From Fragilaria crotonensis (Eukaryota > Bacillariophyta > Fragilariophyceae > Fragilariales > Fragilariaceae), in contig JAKSYS010000384.1 in the NCBI GenBank assembly GCA_022925895.1, positions 1 to 58,618 of the forward strand: a DNA stretch of 58,618 nucleotides, read 5' to 3'. Of the stretch, positions 39,380 to 49,994 are shown in pieces (positions within the stretch are counted from its first letter, which is position 1; each line of letters begins with the position of its first letter). The notes beneath the pieces were generated by a model. It did no database searches, had not been told where the DNA came from, and saw nothing but the letters and a program-made list of their open reading frames with translations. Position numbers and translations under genes: made by a program.

Positions 39380-39868
39380 GTGGCTTTCAGTTTGGTTGGT
39401 TCACGACGGCACGGGAACCTACTTCTATAGGAAGTGCTATGTTGACAGTTGTCGGTTGATAGGATGGTGATGTGTATGAATCGTGGATCGGAAACGGTTG
39501 GTCTTACATCGCCTCGTTCTTAACAACGACACATTAAGGCATCCTATTTGCCATATAGGTCTTCGGGTATGCGCAGTATTCGATCGACGCCTGGTGGATA
39601 GCAACACTCAGACAGTCATAGTAAATTTCATTTCCATGTTTTTATGTATATTCTTGTGTATGTATATGTATTTATAAATGCCAAATTTGCCGCGTGGCAA
39701 TCATGCCAAGAGTCATCGATTCATCGTACAGCTATGCGGCCGTATCTGCCTGCACGTGATGCGTTGTGTCACAAATTGGCTCACACTTCGCATTTTTTAA
39801 CATATTCCTTCATTCTTCGAAGATCATCTCAAACCACAACTGCTTGAGAATATACACGGAGATCAACA
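39380..39868. other. Intergenic region
   Basis: Gap between FEN1 and the ER DnaJ gene, which lie on the same strand. It should contain the FEN1 3' UTR and the next promoter. An AT-rich stretch with TATG repeats lies at 39630-39680; no gene is seen. Confidence 0.4.
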
Positions 39869-41237
39869 ATGGTGTTATTCCTTCGCGTCTTGTTCTTTAT
39901 ACTGTTTGTTTACCTGTGTGTCTCGGAATGCGACGCTGGTGGTGCTGGCAACCGTCGACAAAAGTTCCAACAACCCAAGGGTGTAGATTCGGATGACTAC
40001 TACACCGTCCTCGGTCTGAAACGATCGGCATCACAAAAGGAAATCAAGTCTGCCTATCGGAAGCTTGCTCTCAAGTTTCACCCTGACAAAGTCAAAGATG
40101 AAAAGACAAGGAACAGGCCGAGAGTTTTTGTCAAGGTTAGCAGGCATACGCCATTCTGAGCGACGAGGAAAAGCGAAAAGTTTACGACAAGCACGGGAAA
40201 ATGGACTCGACATGCTAGAGCGAGGTATTGATCCTGAACAGGCAGGTTTTGTGGATTCGGTGGTGGTGGAGCACAGTTCGGGGCGGCGGAGGAGGTCAAG
40301 GTGGTTTGACCCATTCAGCATGTTTGAAGAAATGTTTCAAGGGGCTGGAGGTGGTGGAGGTAGTCGAGCAGGCCACCAGCATTTCAAGTTTAGCTTTGGA
40401 GGAGGAGGCTTTCCTGGCGGAGGAGGTTTCCCAGGTGGAGGTGGCTTTCCGGGCGGAGGAGGGTTTCCAGGCGGCGGTGGATTTGCTCAACAAGGGCAGC
40501 AACAGGCTCCTGATCTCTTCCCCAAGGACCAATCTAAGGTTGCTAAATTGGGCCAACCAAAGTTTCCGGACAAGAATTCCAAAAATTTATGGCTTATCAT
40601 GTTCTACGATCCTCAAAATCCTGCCTGTCAACAAGGAGCTCAAGAGCTGGAAGCCTTGGCGTCCAAGGCTGCCTTCAAAGTTGGTGCAATTGACTGCTCG
40701 CACCCCCGCGAGGCCAACTTTTGTGCAAGCAAACTAGGTGGTGGCGGGCCGACGTTCCCTCAATATGCATTCGTTATTGACGGTGAACTGACGCTGCATG
40801 AGACTCCAGACCGCGTCAACGCAAGGGTCTACATGACTTTGTGGTGGAGAAGATCCCCACACGTTGGTACAAAATGTGAATCACAAGACCCAACTATCGG
40901 ATCGATTGCTTAATTCCAAGCACGGGGCCGCAGTCCTGCTCTTGTCAGACAAATATGAAACGTCAACGCTGTACTACTCCATTGCTTATCAATTCCGATC
41001 GACATTTAGTTTTGGAGAGTCAAGAGCCAAGAATTTGGAGTTGGCCAAGGAATTCAATGTCAAGAAGTATCCATTGCTACTTGCCTTCGTACCTAAGGGC
41101 AATGGGGATGAAAAGTACAACGACAAGTATGACATTATTCGATACCAGGGTCCGTAAAACAAGACGCAGTCACCAAGTGGTTGAAGGAGATGACGAAACG
41201 GATCCGCAGACGGGAACGCGGGTCTGGTGGGCTGTAA
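39869..41237 (+). CDS. ER-luminal DnaJ-thioredoxin-like protein, frame broken by indels
   Basis: A secreted-pathway co-chaperone. A signal peptide ([20 protein letters not shown]) precedes a J domain beginning [20 protein letters not shown] with HPDK near residue 70. A Gly/Phe-rich linker follows with five or six near-identical GGGGFP repeats (40397-40490). Then comes a thioredoxin-like domain ([20 protein letters not shown]), a second one near [16 protein letters not shown], and a lysine-rich tail. This order resembles ERdj5/DNAJC10 or DNAJC16-type proteins acting in ER folding. The first thioredoxin unit has a single Cys where CxxC would be expected, so redox activity is doubtful. The frame breaks at about eight places (40106-40310, then 40830-40865 and 41148), all correctable by one base, mainly in short G, A or T runs. 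Probable assembly error. Confidence 0.8.
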
Positions 41238-41512
41238 TATAATGTTTAGCAGGGTACTGAGAGCGCAGCATTACTCAGAGTAGAGATAAATGCTAATTTG
41301 CGTCGCTTGGGCACCAGCAATATGCCTGGCTAGCAGAGTACTCCAGCACAAACCACCAATACTACCATTTGTATCGAAACTTAGGGAATCACCGAATCAG
41401 ATTTAATGCCAAGGGTTTAGATCAAATAACTAGAGCGGGAATTCTCCCCCGCAGCTTAGTACCAAGCGTTTATATTCTAGAGCAAATTGTGTTCGCAGGT
41501 CTTGCACATAAT

Positions 41513-42572
41513 TTACTGTTCCTCCGGGAAAAGGATGGCTCTGATGGAAGGAAGGAGTTCCTCATAAACAAGTGACAATCGAGAAGACATAGTGTTATCA
41601 CAGACAATCTTTCCATTGATTGCGGTCAACATCACACCTCCGTAGCTGGAGTCGTTCAAGTCCTTGGTGCGGTCAGGGTTCAAGGTAACAACAGGAGTGA
41701 GCTTGACAGTGGATTCCCTCTCGATAATGTCAACATACTCCTGAATAGCGGCAGGAAGGACCTTCTCGACCAAAGGGACATCATCTTTACGACAATAGAT
41801 GACAACTTCGTTCTCCTCGATCTTAATCAAACCTTGGACGATCAACTTCTGAAGCAATTGAGGGTAGTTGTTGCCACGGGCGACGACAGCGCACTTGGCT
41901 CCAGCCTCGGAGATGAGAGTGTTAAGGAGCCCGTCACGAACCTGCATCTTCTTCACACGGCATTCCCCCAATTTCGGCAGAACGAACAATACGCTCCTGG
42001 ATCTCACGGTCCTTTTCCTTCTTGGTAAACTCCTCTTGAATATTCAATTTGGCCTCGTGGACCAGTGTCTGCTTTTCCAGGTTGAAATCATGCTCGGTCT
42101 GATTGAGGAGAGAAAGAAAGTGCGAAAAAATTAGTTTACTGAGGCGCATATTCCAGTAAGATTTTCGCCAAATCCTGCTGCCAACGGCTAGGTTTTTGCA
42201 TCCTCGATTTCACCATGGCAATCAGCAGGATCTGACGCAAAGTTGCATGCTACGGCAATGTCCGCCAGAAATGAAACGAGGAAAAAGAAATGCGTAAACG
42301 ACTAGTGACGAAAGCTGCGGACGGTGTCTGTGTTCATCACCCCGAGGGAACAAACGTCCAGTCTTAAACAAGAAAACTCCGGAAAACTCAGCAACCTCTG
42401 TACCGGATACGGAATCTTCGCCTTGTCATTGCCTACAGCCGCATATCGACATGCTCTACGAGTCGAAATTAAAACAGCAGAAGTAACACACCTTGACACG
42501 AATCTCGTTAGCCTTCTCGTGAGCCTCCTGAAGGATGAAGTTAACCATTTGTCGGATCTGATCGGAAGCCAT
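41513..42572 (-). CDS. V-type proton ATPase subunit E, two exons, one indel
   Basis: Peripheral-stalk subunit E of the vacuolar proton pump, which links the V1 head to the membrane sector. Exon 1 is 42572-42492, encoding MASDQIRQMVNFILQEAHEK plus seven residues. The 393-nt intron (42491-42099) has GTGTGT and ATCAG ends and joins phase 0. Exon 2 continues TEHDFNLEKQTLVHEAKLNI. The C-terminal domain is typical (GLIKIEENEVVIYCRKDDVP, then LNDSSYGGVMLTAINGKI). Total length is about 221 residues, as expected for the family (about 226). The frame shifts once at a run of five C on the plus strand (41965-41969); removing one restores SAEIGECRVKKMQVRDGLLN. Confidence 0.9.
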
Positions 42573-42822
42573 GGTGCCGGTTGATTCTTCTATTACACGG
42601 AAAAAGGTTCGTTGTGTGCGTGTCCTGATGGAGGAACCGGGACTTTTGGGCGAGACGCGGCTGGCGCCCTAGGGTTCGCAGAAGTAGTACAAAACTTTGG
42701 ATTATGAATTTTATATACACCCGTATATAATAATCCACATCCCTCAGAACTTGTGGGCTGCCCATTCAAACTTTTGCACTGGACCAGTGCACCACGTTGT
42801 GTTTTGATTATTGATCCTGACA

Positions 42823-43887
42823 ATGGGCGACAGACCCACCGGTCCTTTTGGGATCGATGCCTTAGACTTTTCTTTGATTTTATTTGTGTTGTTGGTGCTG
42901 TTTGTTCTGTATCTGTTGCTTCCTCGTGGGTTACGAGTTCAATACTTTAAGGCATATCCGAAGCGTTATGCCTGGAGTGCACGATCACGAGCTCGACGCA
43001 CAGGGAGAAGTATTTTACAGGTGAGTGTCTTGGAGTTGCTTAGCTCAACGCTTGTTGTCGATACATGATTCTCCTTGAAAGAGAGTGGTTGGGCTTGAGG
43101 AACGACCATGGCAGTCCAACAAGATGGAAGGAGGACCTGAATTCTCTATACTAAAATATTGTTGAGAATTTTCTATTCGTTTTGCACCTCAGCTTTGAAT
43201 TTCCTATTCAAAAATTTTGCTCACGATTTTCCCAATGACATTCGTTCCTAGCCTTCCGTCATTGGATCAGTGGCCGCGTCCTCAATAGCAACTGGGACAA
43301 CAGGCACACATCGAATGCAATCTGTTGGTACCTATTCAACTGGTACACCGAATAATCCATTTGCGCAACAGCAACAGCTATTGGATCTACAACAAAATGA
43401 TGAAATCGTCATATCTGCTGCCATGCAACAGTTGCGAGATCCGGGTGTGCTAATCATAGCCCATGGGTCGCGAGGAAAGCCCAAGGCAGTGCGTTTGCAA
43501 TTGACTGAATCCGCTATTACATGGCGGACCGAAACAAGGAAGAAGGGAAAGACTTCTGATATCAAACCGAAGATGGGCAAACTTCATCAAGTTCCACTAT
43601 CTCACATTATGTACGTCGACGTTGGGAAGCAAACTACCGCACTGAGGCGAGTAGAGAATGCCTCTGTATCAGAAGCCTTGTGCTTCTCTCTCTTGACCAA
43701 GGAGGGGTCGCTGGACCTTGAGGCGAATAGTCCCCGTGAGCGTGATGCCTTGGTCAGTTGCTTTTCACTTGTCCTCGACGAAGTTCATGCGCAAAATTGG
43801 AGGGATATCTACCGGGGGCCCAGCAGTGATATGCCCTCGTCATTTGATGATTTTGAGAATCAAGATCTTGGAGAATGGGCCAGGTAA
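42823..43887 (+). CDS. Single-TM protein with PH-like domain, two exons
   Basis: A 277-residue protein from exons 42823-43020 and 43252-43887. The 231-nt intron has GTGAGT and CCTAG ends, phase 0. The start is the ATG at 42823 (MGDRPTGPFGIDALDFSLIL). One TM helix lies at about residues 17-37, followed by a strongly basic stretch (RYAWSARSRARRTGR), as in a signal-anchored protein with a cytosolic C-terminus. Residues about 125-250 look like a pleckstrin-homology-type fold: RGKPKAVRLQLTESAITWRT at its start and, at its end, LDLEANSPRERDALVSCFSL, the usual C-terminal helix of PH domains. It may bind phosphoinositides near a membrane. The family is not otherwise recognised. Confidence 0.72.
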
Positions 43888-44397
43888 TGTTTAGCCACGA
43901 ATTTGTTACCAACTTAAAATCGGAGTGTTCAGTCTTTGTTCCATTGCCCCCTACCGCCTGCTGTGTGTTGAGGTAGCGGTTGATGCTAGGTGTCGTTTCT
44001 AATCGACCGTGGCGGAGCGTTCTGAGGCGAGTTGCCACTTATGCATGCCACCAAGCTGCGATAGCAAATTCAGTAATTCCTCCAATAGAGGAATAACGTG
44101 TATGAAATTTGAAATACAAGTATGCTGTAGGCCGAGCGCTAAGCAATGTACCATGCAGATTTTGACCGTCTGTCATTAACGCGAATTCCCAGCCTTAACA
44201 AAATCGTGTCTGTAGTCTACTCTGTGCAGTGCGCAGTACATGCTGTTTCACATTACGACCAACCGCCGATGGCAGGCGCACACAAATAAGTTCATATGAG
44301 AGCAAAGGCAGACTTTCATTCTCTCATCCGACAACGATTACTCAAACCTGTCAACCTCTAAAATCGACAGCATACTCCAATAAACATTTACCCAACA
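43888..44397. other. Intergenic region upstream of RPB8
   Basis: A 510-bp gap between two plus-strand genes, expected to hold a 3' UTR and the RPB8 promoter. No repeat or gene was seen. Confidence 0.4.
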
Positions 44398-44844
44398 ATG
44401 GAATCGTCTGCCAAAGTAACGCTGTTTGAAGACATCTTCGAAGTGACTGAATTGAATCCAGATGGCAAAAAGTTTGAACGAGTCAACCGCCTTGCGGCCA
44501 CTGGGACAACGTTTGAATGTGATTTGCTGCTTGATATTAATTCGGAAATTTATAATGTTCGAGATGGCGAAAAGATCACCCTGGTGCTCGCGTCGACGCT
44601 TCATCTCGACGGGTCACCGGCAGATCATTTTTCCTTCATACCCAACTCCACCGAGCCTTCGCTCGCCGATAACTACGAATACGTCATGCATGGACGCATC
44701 TTTGATATGAAATATTTGAAGGACAATGCCGTGGTCATTGCGGCATCCTTTGGTGGTCTACTCATGCGCCTTACTGGAGATCAACGGCATTTGGCGAATA
44801 TTTTGCCAGATACGAGACTTTACCTTTTGCTGAAAAAGGATTAA
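44398..44844 (+). CDS. RPB8: RNA polymerases I, II and III subunit RPABC3 (Rpb8)
   Basis: A 148-residue protein, the usual length of Rpb8 (about 145-150), a shared subunit of all three nuclear RNA polymerases. It follows the family from end to end: TLFEDIFEVTELNPDGKKFE at the start, CDLLLDINSEIYNV in the first OB-fold half, DNYEYVMHGRIFDMKY near residue 90, and the conserved closing block SFGGLLMRLTGD followed by LRLYLLLKK-like strands. Start ATG in a CCAACAATGG context; single exon. It is convergent with the phosphoesterase gene, the two stops about 95 bp apart. Confidence 0.93.
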   Translation: MESSAKVTLFEDIFEVTELNPDGKKFERVNRLAATGTTFECDLLLDINSEIYNVRDGEKITLVLASTLHLDGSPADHFSFIPNSTEPSLADNYEYVMHGRIFDMKYLKDNAVVIAASFGGLLMRLTGDQRHLANILPDTRLYLLLKKD

Positions 44845-44939
44845 AATGGGGGTTTCTCTCTTATAGAGATTTGTGTTTGTAAGGAGCGTTAAACCTGGCC
44901 GTTCTAGTTGGATTTCTCAGCCATTGTCCATCATCATCG

Positions 44940-46010
44940 TCACGAGTCTGGCTCGTTAGGCTCGTCAAATACGTTGTATTCGTCAGTCACGTCACCATTG
45001 TGCATCCGCACCCAGCTTCGCCACTCCACTCTTCTGCCAGTTGTGTTGCCCAAGGCTTTGATTTCAAAGACCCGTCCGCCCCTCTCCCATTGACCGTAGC
45101 CTCCATACCCTGAATGGCGACCATAGCAAAGGTGAAGCATGTGTTCCGTCGAGCAACAATAGCTGTTGCCGTGGTTGTGACCCACCGCCAAAAGTGAAGG
45201 TCGTCGCCTAACACGGAAACTTCACCCACACGATCAAATTCTAGCGGAGCAATGCCTTCCCCTTGAAACCCTGTACAGGTGAGGTTGTCGAATTGGAATT
45301 CCTGAGTGGGAATGTGCTGAAAACCAACAGCGTCAACACCGTCCAAACGTTCTGATCGATACCAAGTTTCAAGTTGGCTGTAGCCAACTTTTTGCGGTAA
45401 ACTTCCTCCACCGCTATCGAGGAACACGATTTGAAGGGCCACGTCGCCCTCATCATTTCTATCGCGATGGACGGGAATCATGTAGTTGGAAACTCCAAAG
45501 ATATTGGATGGTCCTTCCCTTGCCAACGAGTGCGTGACGTCGCTCGGATTGAAACAGTTGGTGACGAGAAGTCTTGGCAGGTATGGTCATGTCAGTTCCA
45601 TTCGGTAATCGCAATTCAAGATCAGCATCGTCGTGATTGCCAAAGATTATAGCATACGGTATCGCCAAGGATTCGAAGACTTCATCAATAAGGTCGTAGT
45701 ATACGGTTGCATTCGCATCTATATTGTTCGCAGTGATTTGATCGCCTCCCAGCACAATGAGGTCTGGACTCTCGAACTCTGTTAACGCGCGGATCAGAGC
45801 CAACGTCTTGCGATCAGCTTCTGGGCCCCAGTCTGAGGATGGAGCTTCACCGAGATGCAGATCAGTCAGTTGGAGAATCTTGAATAGGCCATGCTCGTTG
45901 AACGACAGTGTGGGCTTGTCCTTTATGTCGACTCGATGGGCGTATATGGTACTAAATATGAAGATTGCTAGTGTGCATACGCCGAGGATGTGACTGGACG
46001 GAGAAAGCAT
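44940..46010 (-). CDS. Calcineurin-like metallophosphoesterase, secreted, two indels
   Basis: A metal-dependent phosphatase resembling the Dcr2/PAP28-29 type of purple-acid-like phosphoesterases. The start at 46010 gives a signal peptide (MLSPSSHILGVCTLAIFIFS). Metal-ligand motifs appear in order: LTDLHLGE, LIVLGGDQIT, IFGNHDD, then AVGHNHGNSYCC and LHLCYGRHSGYGGYG. Reading all of these needs two one-base corrections. One is near 45576, where the frame otherwise runs out after the IPAKTS stretch; the corrected frame reads SDVTHSLAREGPSNIFGVSN. The other is at the A run 45190-45193, which restores DLHFLAVGHNHG. The substrate is unknown. Expression in the secretory pathway or outside the cell is inferred from the signal peptide. 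Confidence 0.82.
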
Positions 46011-46156
46011 CGTTGCGGATAGTGAGACATCCCCATATAGAAAAAGGTACCGGAGTCGTAGGTTCGAATTGTTCATTACGGTCAAGGAGGTTCCAACTTC
46101 CAACCGTCGCAGATTCGACCGCAAGGCCGAGCACAGCACTGGATTCGCCATGAGAG

Positions 46157-46185
46157 TCGTTCTTATCGAGGCTGAATCTTCAGAT
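46157..46185 (+). repeat. Left terminal inverted repeat of the Harbinger element
   Basis: 29 bp, starting TCGTTCTTATCGAGG and ending in CTTCAGAT. It is the exact reverse complement of 49468-49496. Confidence 0.93.
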
Positions 46186-46399
46186 GCTTATAAAGACCTT
46201 CAGATAGTTTTTTGATGACGTGTCAACGACGTTCATCTCGTGTCCACTCTTTCATTCTTATCGTTTTCAGATCTTCAGATCTGAAGCCTTTCATCAGTCT
46301 TGTCTCCACGTGGATGTGACGAATAATCACTTCGCACACATGCTCGTCGTTCGAGAGCGAAACAGTTTTGTTTGCACTACAACAATTCCATACGTAACA

Positions 46400-47757
46400 A
46401 TGGCAGAGGACTCCAATCGAAAGCCGAAGGCAACAAGGAAGAAAGCAACAAAACCCCTTCCATCAGAACTTGCTTTGCTCACAGATGAGGACCGACCGAA
46501 GTTCACGTTGGCCCTCGAGATCGACCCAAATCCAAAGAGCAAGGGATTTGGAAAAGAATTTATGGCAGCACAGTCCGTGTGCATACAACCTGCGTCTGCT
46601 GACGACCCGCCGGTTGTCTATAATTTGAAATTATTGATTGTCGAGCATATCCGCAAGCTTTGTTCGAATGTTGGTATAACGAACTGTGGCTCACAGAACA
46701 ATTTCAATTGCCGAAAAGCGATTGCGGCATACTTTAGGTACGAAGATGCGCTGGATGCAAATGGCTTGAAACCAACGTCACACGCCTCAAGGCTCACAAG
46801 CACTATATGCAGGGCTATCAATGTAGTTTTCAGTGAGGAATTTATTGAAGATTTCAAGACTGTCAACGATCGGAAGGCTCGTAAGGATCATGAGAGTAAG
46901 AACACGTCAAACGTGCTGCAATGGCATACAATTCGTGTGTTGCTTGCGATACCATATCAGTTACAGCATCGACAACCCCACTTGCAACAGGAACAGCAGC
47001 TTTCATGACTCCTCTTTCTGCTGCTGCGACTGTCCATATGCGAGAAAGCCATATTACTACTACTATGGCTGACGAGCTCTATGATGAAGTTGATGAGTCA
47101 CCGACAACCAGCGACAGCTTTTCTACGTTAGTGTTTCCGCCCTATGATCTTTATCTCTGTGACCTTGTGGAGGATCCTGAAGTTAACCTTTTGTGCGTTG
47201 TTCAATTTGATACTGAGGCCTTTCGGAAGAAAATACTTGATCTCTTTAGGATTCGTCGCAAAATGAAGGAGAATATGACTGTTTCTGGAACTCATGACAG
47301 TGACCCATGGAACTTTGTTGAATGTGCGATGGCAGGAACCCGAGGATTCACAAAGGTTGCAGTATACTATTTTTATCAACGATGCGAGGCAAATAGCGAT
47401 ATAGATAGCTGCTTTCAACCCTTCCTTGATATGTCTATCCGAGGTGACACTGTAAGTCTGTTGGGTGACGACAACGAAGACATGAATGGTTCGTCATCAA
47501 AAAAGAGGGCGGCACCACAAGACGAGCATGAGCAGCAGGCGACTGACTCCATACTTCAGAATGTCTTAGCACAGGGAAACAGAATCTTGAAGCACCTTGC
47601 TGATGCAGCACAAGAATGCAAGGTGGTAGCGTCAAACCTTAAAAAGAAGACAAAATTTCTTGCTCGTCTTGAAGTGGCAAAGGCCCTTGGTGACCGAGAG
47701 GAGCTGAAAAAGTTAATGGATGAAGCAAGGGCAATGGACGACAGTGACAATGAGTAG
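46400..47757 (+). CDS. Harbinger accessory (DNA-binding) protein, one indel
   Basis: About 452 residues once a single base is added to the AAA run at 46911-46920; the frame otherwise jumps between SKNTS and KRAAMAYNSCVACD. The protein begins with a basic region (RKPKATRKKATKPLPSE) and has no transposase motifs. It fits the second ORF of PIF/Harbinger elements, which in known cases is a Myb/SANT-like DNA-binding partner that brings the transposase to its ends. A Myb fold was not clearly seen here. The C-terminal 60 residues are a charged coiled coil (LKHLADAAQECKVVASNLKK). The ATG at 46400 is chosen; earlier in-frame codons lie in the subterminal repeat region. Confidence 0.65.
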
Positions 47758-47829
47758 TCGAATCCAGTATTGAGACTTTATTTTACTAGATACTCGATGT
47801 ACTAGTTCTAATCATGCAGTCATAACAAT

Positions 47830-49188
47830 TTAGCTACTAGACCGTGCCCTACAACGTTGCTGCTGTTGTTGTTGACTTGACACCCCAGGACAAGTCAGAT
47901 TTAATGCTTCAACCTCCCTTGCCATTCTGTTGCGGTTGATTGACCAGCATGCATTTTCGTATCCCTCTGCAATTTCATCGAATTGCTCCGATGCTGATTC
48001 GTCTCGCAACATGGCCTCATGACGGTTGAATGCCACATTTGTTGGAGTGAAGATCATTTCTTGGTCACGACGTCCTTGTGGCTGTGTTGTTTGTTGAGCA
48101 CGATTAACCAAGAGGCGTTCGTCGATGCAAAAATTATGAAGTTTGGCAATCGCAATTACCAGCCTCTTAGTGTTCTTGAGTTTGATTGTAAGAGGGCGAG
48201 CAAGAATTCCCCATTTCTTAACCATTAACCCAAAAGCCATCTCAATCCTGATTCGTATTTGACTTGCAAAGTAGTTGAAGTTGTCGTTCCTCTGCATCAA
48301 GGCATTTGCTCCACGGAAGATAGGCACAAGGTGTTCTGTCGGTGTATATGCGCAATCTCCGATAGCACAATACATACCTGGAAGCTGCTCCACCATACGA
48401 CCCAACAACACTTGAGTCAATGCTTCGCGGTCGCCCATTACACCTGGACCTGCAATTCCAATGAAGGAGAAGCGGCAGTTGGAATCGCATGATGCTTGGA
48501 CATTTACTCCGTATGTTTGGTAATGTCCCGAGAAGAATGACTTAACATTTTTTGCCTCTGCTTTCGAAGGGGTCTGGATTTGCAGATGGTATCCATCTAC
48601 AGCGGCAACGCAATTCCAAATGCAACCACCTTGACTTACCGACTGGAAACCCAGGGCTGCAACCCGAGCTTCAGCAGGAGTAGCAGGAAATTTGATCGAT
48701 AGCATTTCACTCGTACAGTGGTTGATTGCCTTTATCGTCTTCCAAAGAACTTGGTAGAATGATGCAGACGAAATCCCTGTGAAATACTTGATGTCTGAAT
48801 AAGAACCCCCTGCGAGGTAACGAAGGCACACATATAGACAGATTTCAGGCAGTATCGCACCACCCCGAAGTTTTGCCATTTCTCCGTCCACCTCTAGATC
48901 CTTCTCAATGGCAGAAAGTAGTTTGTTGAATGAATCATGTGACATTCGAATATGTCGGGCAAAATCAGAGCGGGCACTGTGGCGACTGCAAAACGTATCC
49001 CATACCAGTCGTTGCTCAAATAACGAAGGAGCAGGACGGCGCTTTCGATGGAATCGTCGTTTGTCGAGCACGCCTCTGATGGAACAGCAGCGCCGCTGGG
49101 ATGGTGGAAGTGAAGTGGTAGCAGGCGGAGAGTAATAAGTCTGCAGACAACTCGGCCAAATGCTGAGTGTCGGCATTTTCGTTGTCAT
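47830..49188 (-). CDS. PIF/Harbinger DDE transposase (HARBI1-like)
   Basis: A 452-residue DDE superfamily nuclease with an intact frame. The catalytic triad can be placed at Asp198 (CVAAVDGYHLQI), Asp278 (YCAIGDCAYTP) and Glu316 (QIRIRIEMAFGLMVKKWGIL). The helix before the core (LRYLAGGSYSDIKYFTGISS) and KLHNFCIDERL after it are typical of HARBI1-like nucleases. It cuts the element's ends and joins them to target DNA. The N-terminus is Ser/Arg-rich, and the C-terminus has a run of Gln followed by a basic RCRARSSS tail. It is convergent with the accessory gene inside the same element, with 72 bp between stops. Confidence 0.93.
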   Translation of the reverse strand: MTTKMPTLSIWPSCLQTYYSPPATTSLPPSQRRCCSIRGVLDKRRFHRKRRPAPSLFEQRLVWDTFCSRHSARSDFARHIRMSHDSFNKLLSAIEKDLEVDGEMAKLRGGAILPEICLYVCLRYLAGGSYSDIKYFTGISSASFYQVLWKTIKAINHCTSEMLSIKFPATPAEARVAALGFQSVSQGGCIWNCVAAVDGYHLQIQTPSKAEAKNVKSFFSGHYQTYGVNVQASCDSNCRFSFIGIAGPGVMGDREALTQVLLGRMVEQLPGMYCAIGDCAYTPTEHLVPIFRGANALMQRNDNFNYFASQIRIRIEMAFGLMVKKWGILARPLTIKLKNTKRLVIAIAKLHNFCIDERLLVNRAQQTTQPQGRRDQEMIFTPTNVAFNRHEAMLRDESASEQFDEIAEGYENACWSINRNRMAREVEALNLTCPGVSSQQQQQQRCRARSSS

Positions 49189-49467
49189 TCTCCTTCTCCA
49201 GCGTCATGGATCACAATGTTGTGAACTCCGCAGTATCCTATGTTCTTGACACATGGCATCACAAAGCAAGTACGTGCGATGCAACAAGAATGGCATCAAG
49301 TACGTACAAACAACATCAAGTACGTAGTCCGAGTACAACGCATCAAAAGATATAAATCTGAAATGGATCTTCAGATTTTCCTTAGCTCAATTTCTGAAGG
49401 TCATGAGCCACAAAATCTTCAGACCAAAACTGCGACATTTGCTAACATGGCATCTGAAGACCTGAAA

Positions 49468-49496
49468 ATCTGAAGATTCAGCCTCGATAAGAACGA
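49468..49496 (-). repeat. Right terminal inverted repeat of the Harbinger element
   Basis: Exact reverse complement of the 29-bp left repeat at 46157-46185. Confidence 0.93.
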
Positions 49497-49994
49497 GCCT
49501 GAGCGAGTTCTCGTTTGCCGCAGAATTGGATTCGGATGTGCACTGTATTGGTGGCAGTCTTCTGCCAAACAAACGAAGAACTATGCTTCCTCAACGCGCT
49601 CAAATCACGCTGCTACAGCCATAAAAGGAACGTGGATGCAACCTCCGCCACCCTCCGTGTAGGTCCTTGAAGACCCTCCTGATGAGAGCACCAGATAGAT
49701 AGCTCCAGCCATGAGACGAAGCATGATGTCCGTAAGAACTTTCATTTTTCCAAAGAGAATGCCTCCCAGGTATCAATACTAAGCTAGGACAGTTATACTA
49801 TGATTTCCTCCTCCTTTTGTGCTGGTGTCTTGCTAGTAAGCATCAGTGGTGCTACTGAGCCAGTGATCCAACATAGAGACACTGTCACCCACATTAAAGG
49901 TTATACACTCAAAAGTCTATCAAACATGTCACTATGTATCTGAATCGTTCTTGTACTCAATTGAATACTAGGTGGTGGTGCTGGCAGTGCTCTA

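Larger units (their letters stand above)
46157..49496. mobile_element. Complete PIF/Harbinger DNA transposon, 3.34 kb
   Basis: Bounded by a perfect 29-bp terminal inverted repeat starting TCGTTCTTATCGAGG. It encodes the two proteins standard for the superfamily on opposite strands: an accessory protein (46400-47757, plus) and a DDE transposase (47830-49188, minus). Both subterminal regions carry repeats of CTTCAGAT. A 3-bp target duplication typical of Harbinger is not clear: the flanks are GAG on the left and GCC on the right. The TIRs are identical and the transposase frame is intact, so it is likely young and possibly active. It sits 147 bp upstream of the phosphoesterase start codon. Confidence 0.88.
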
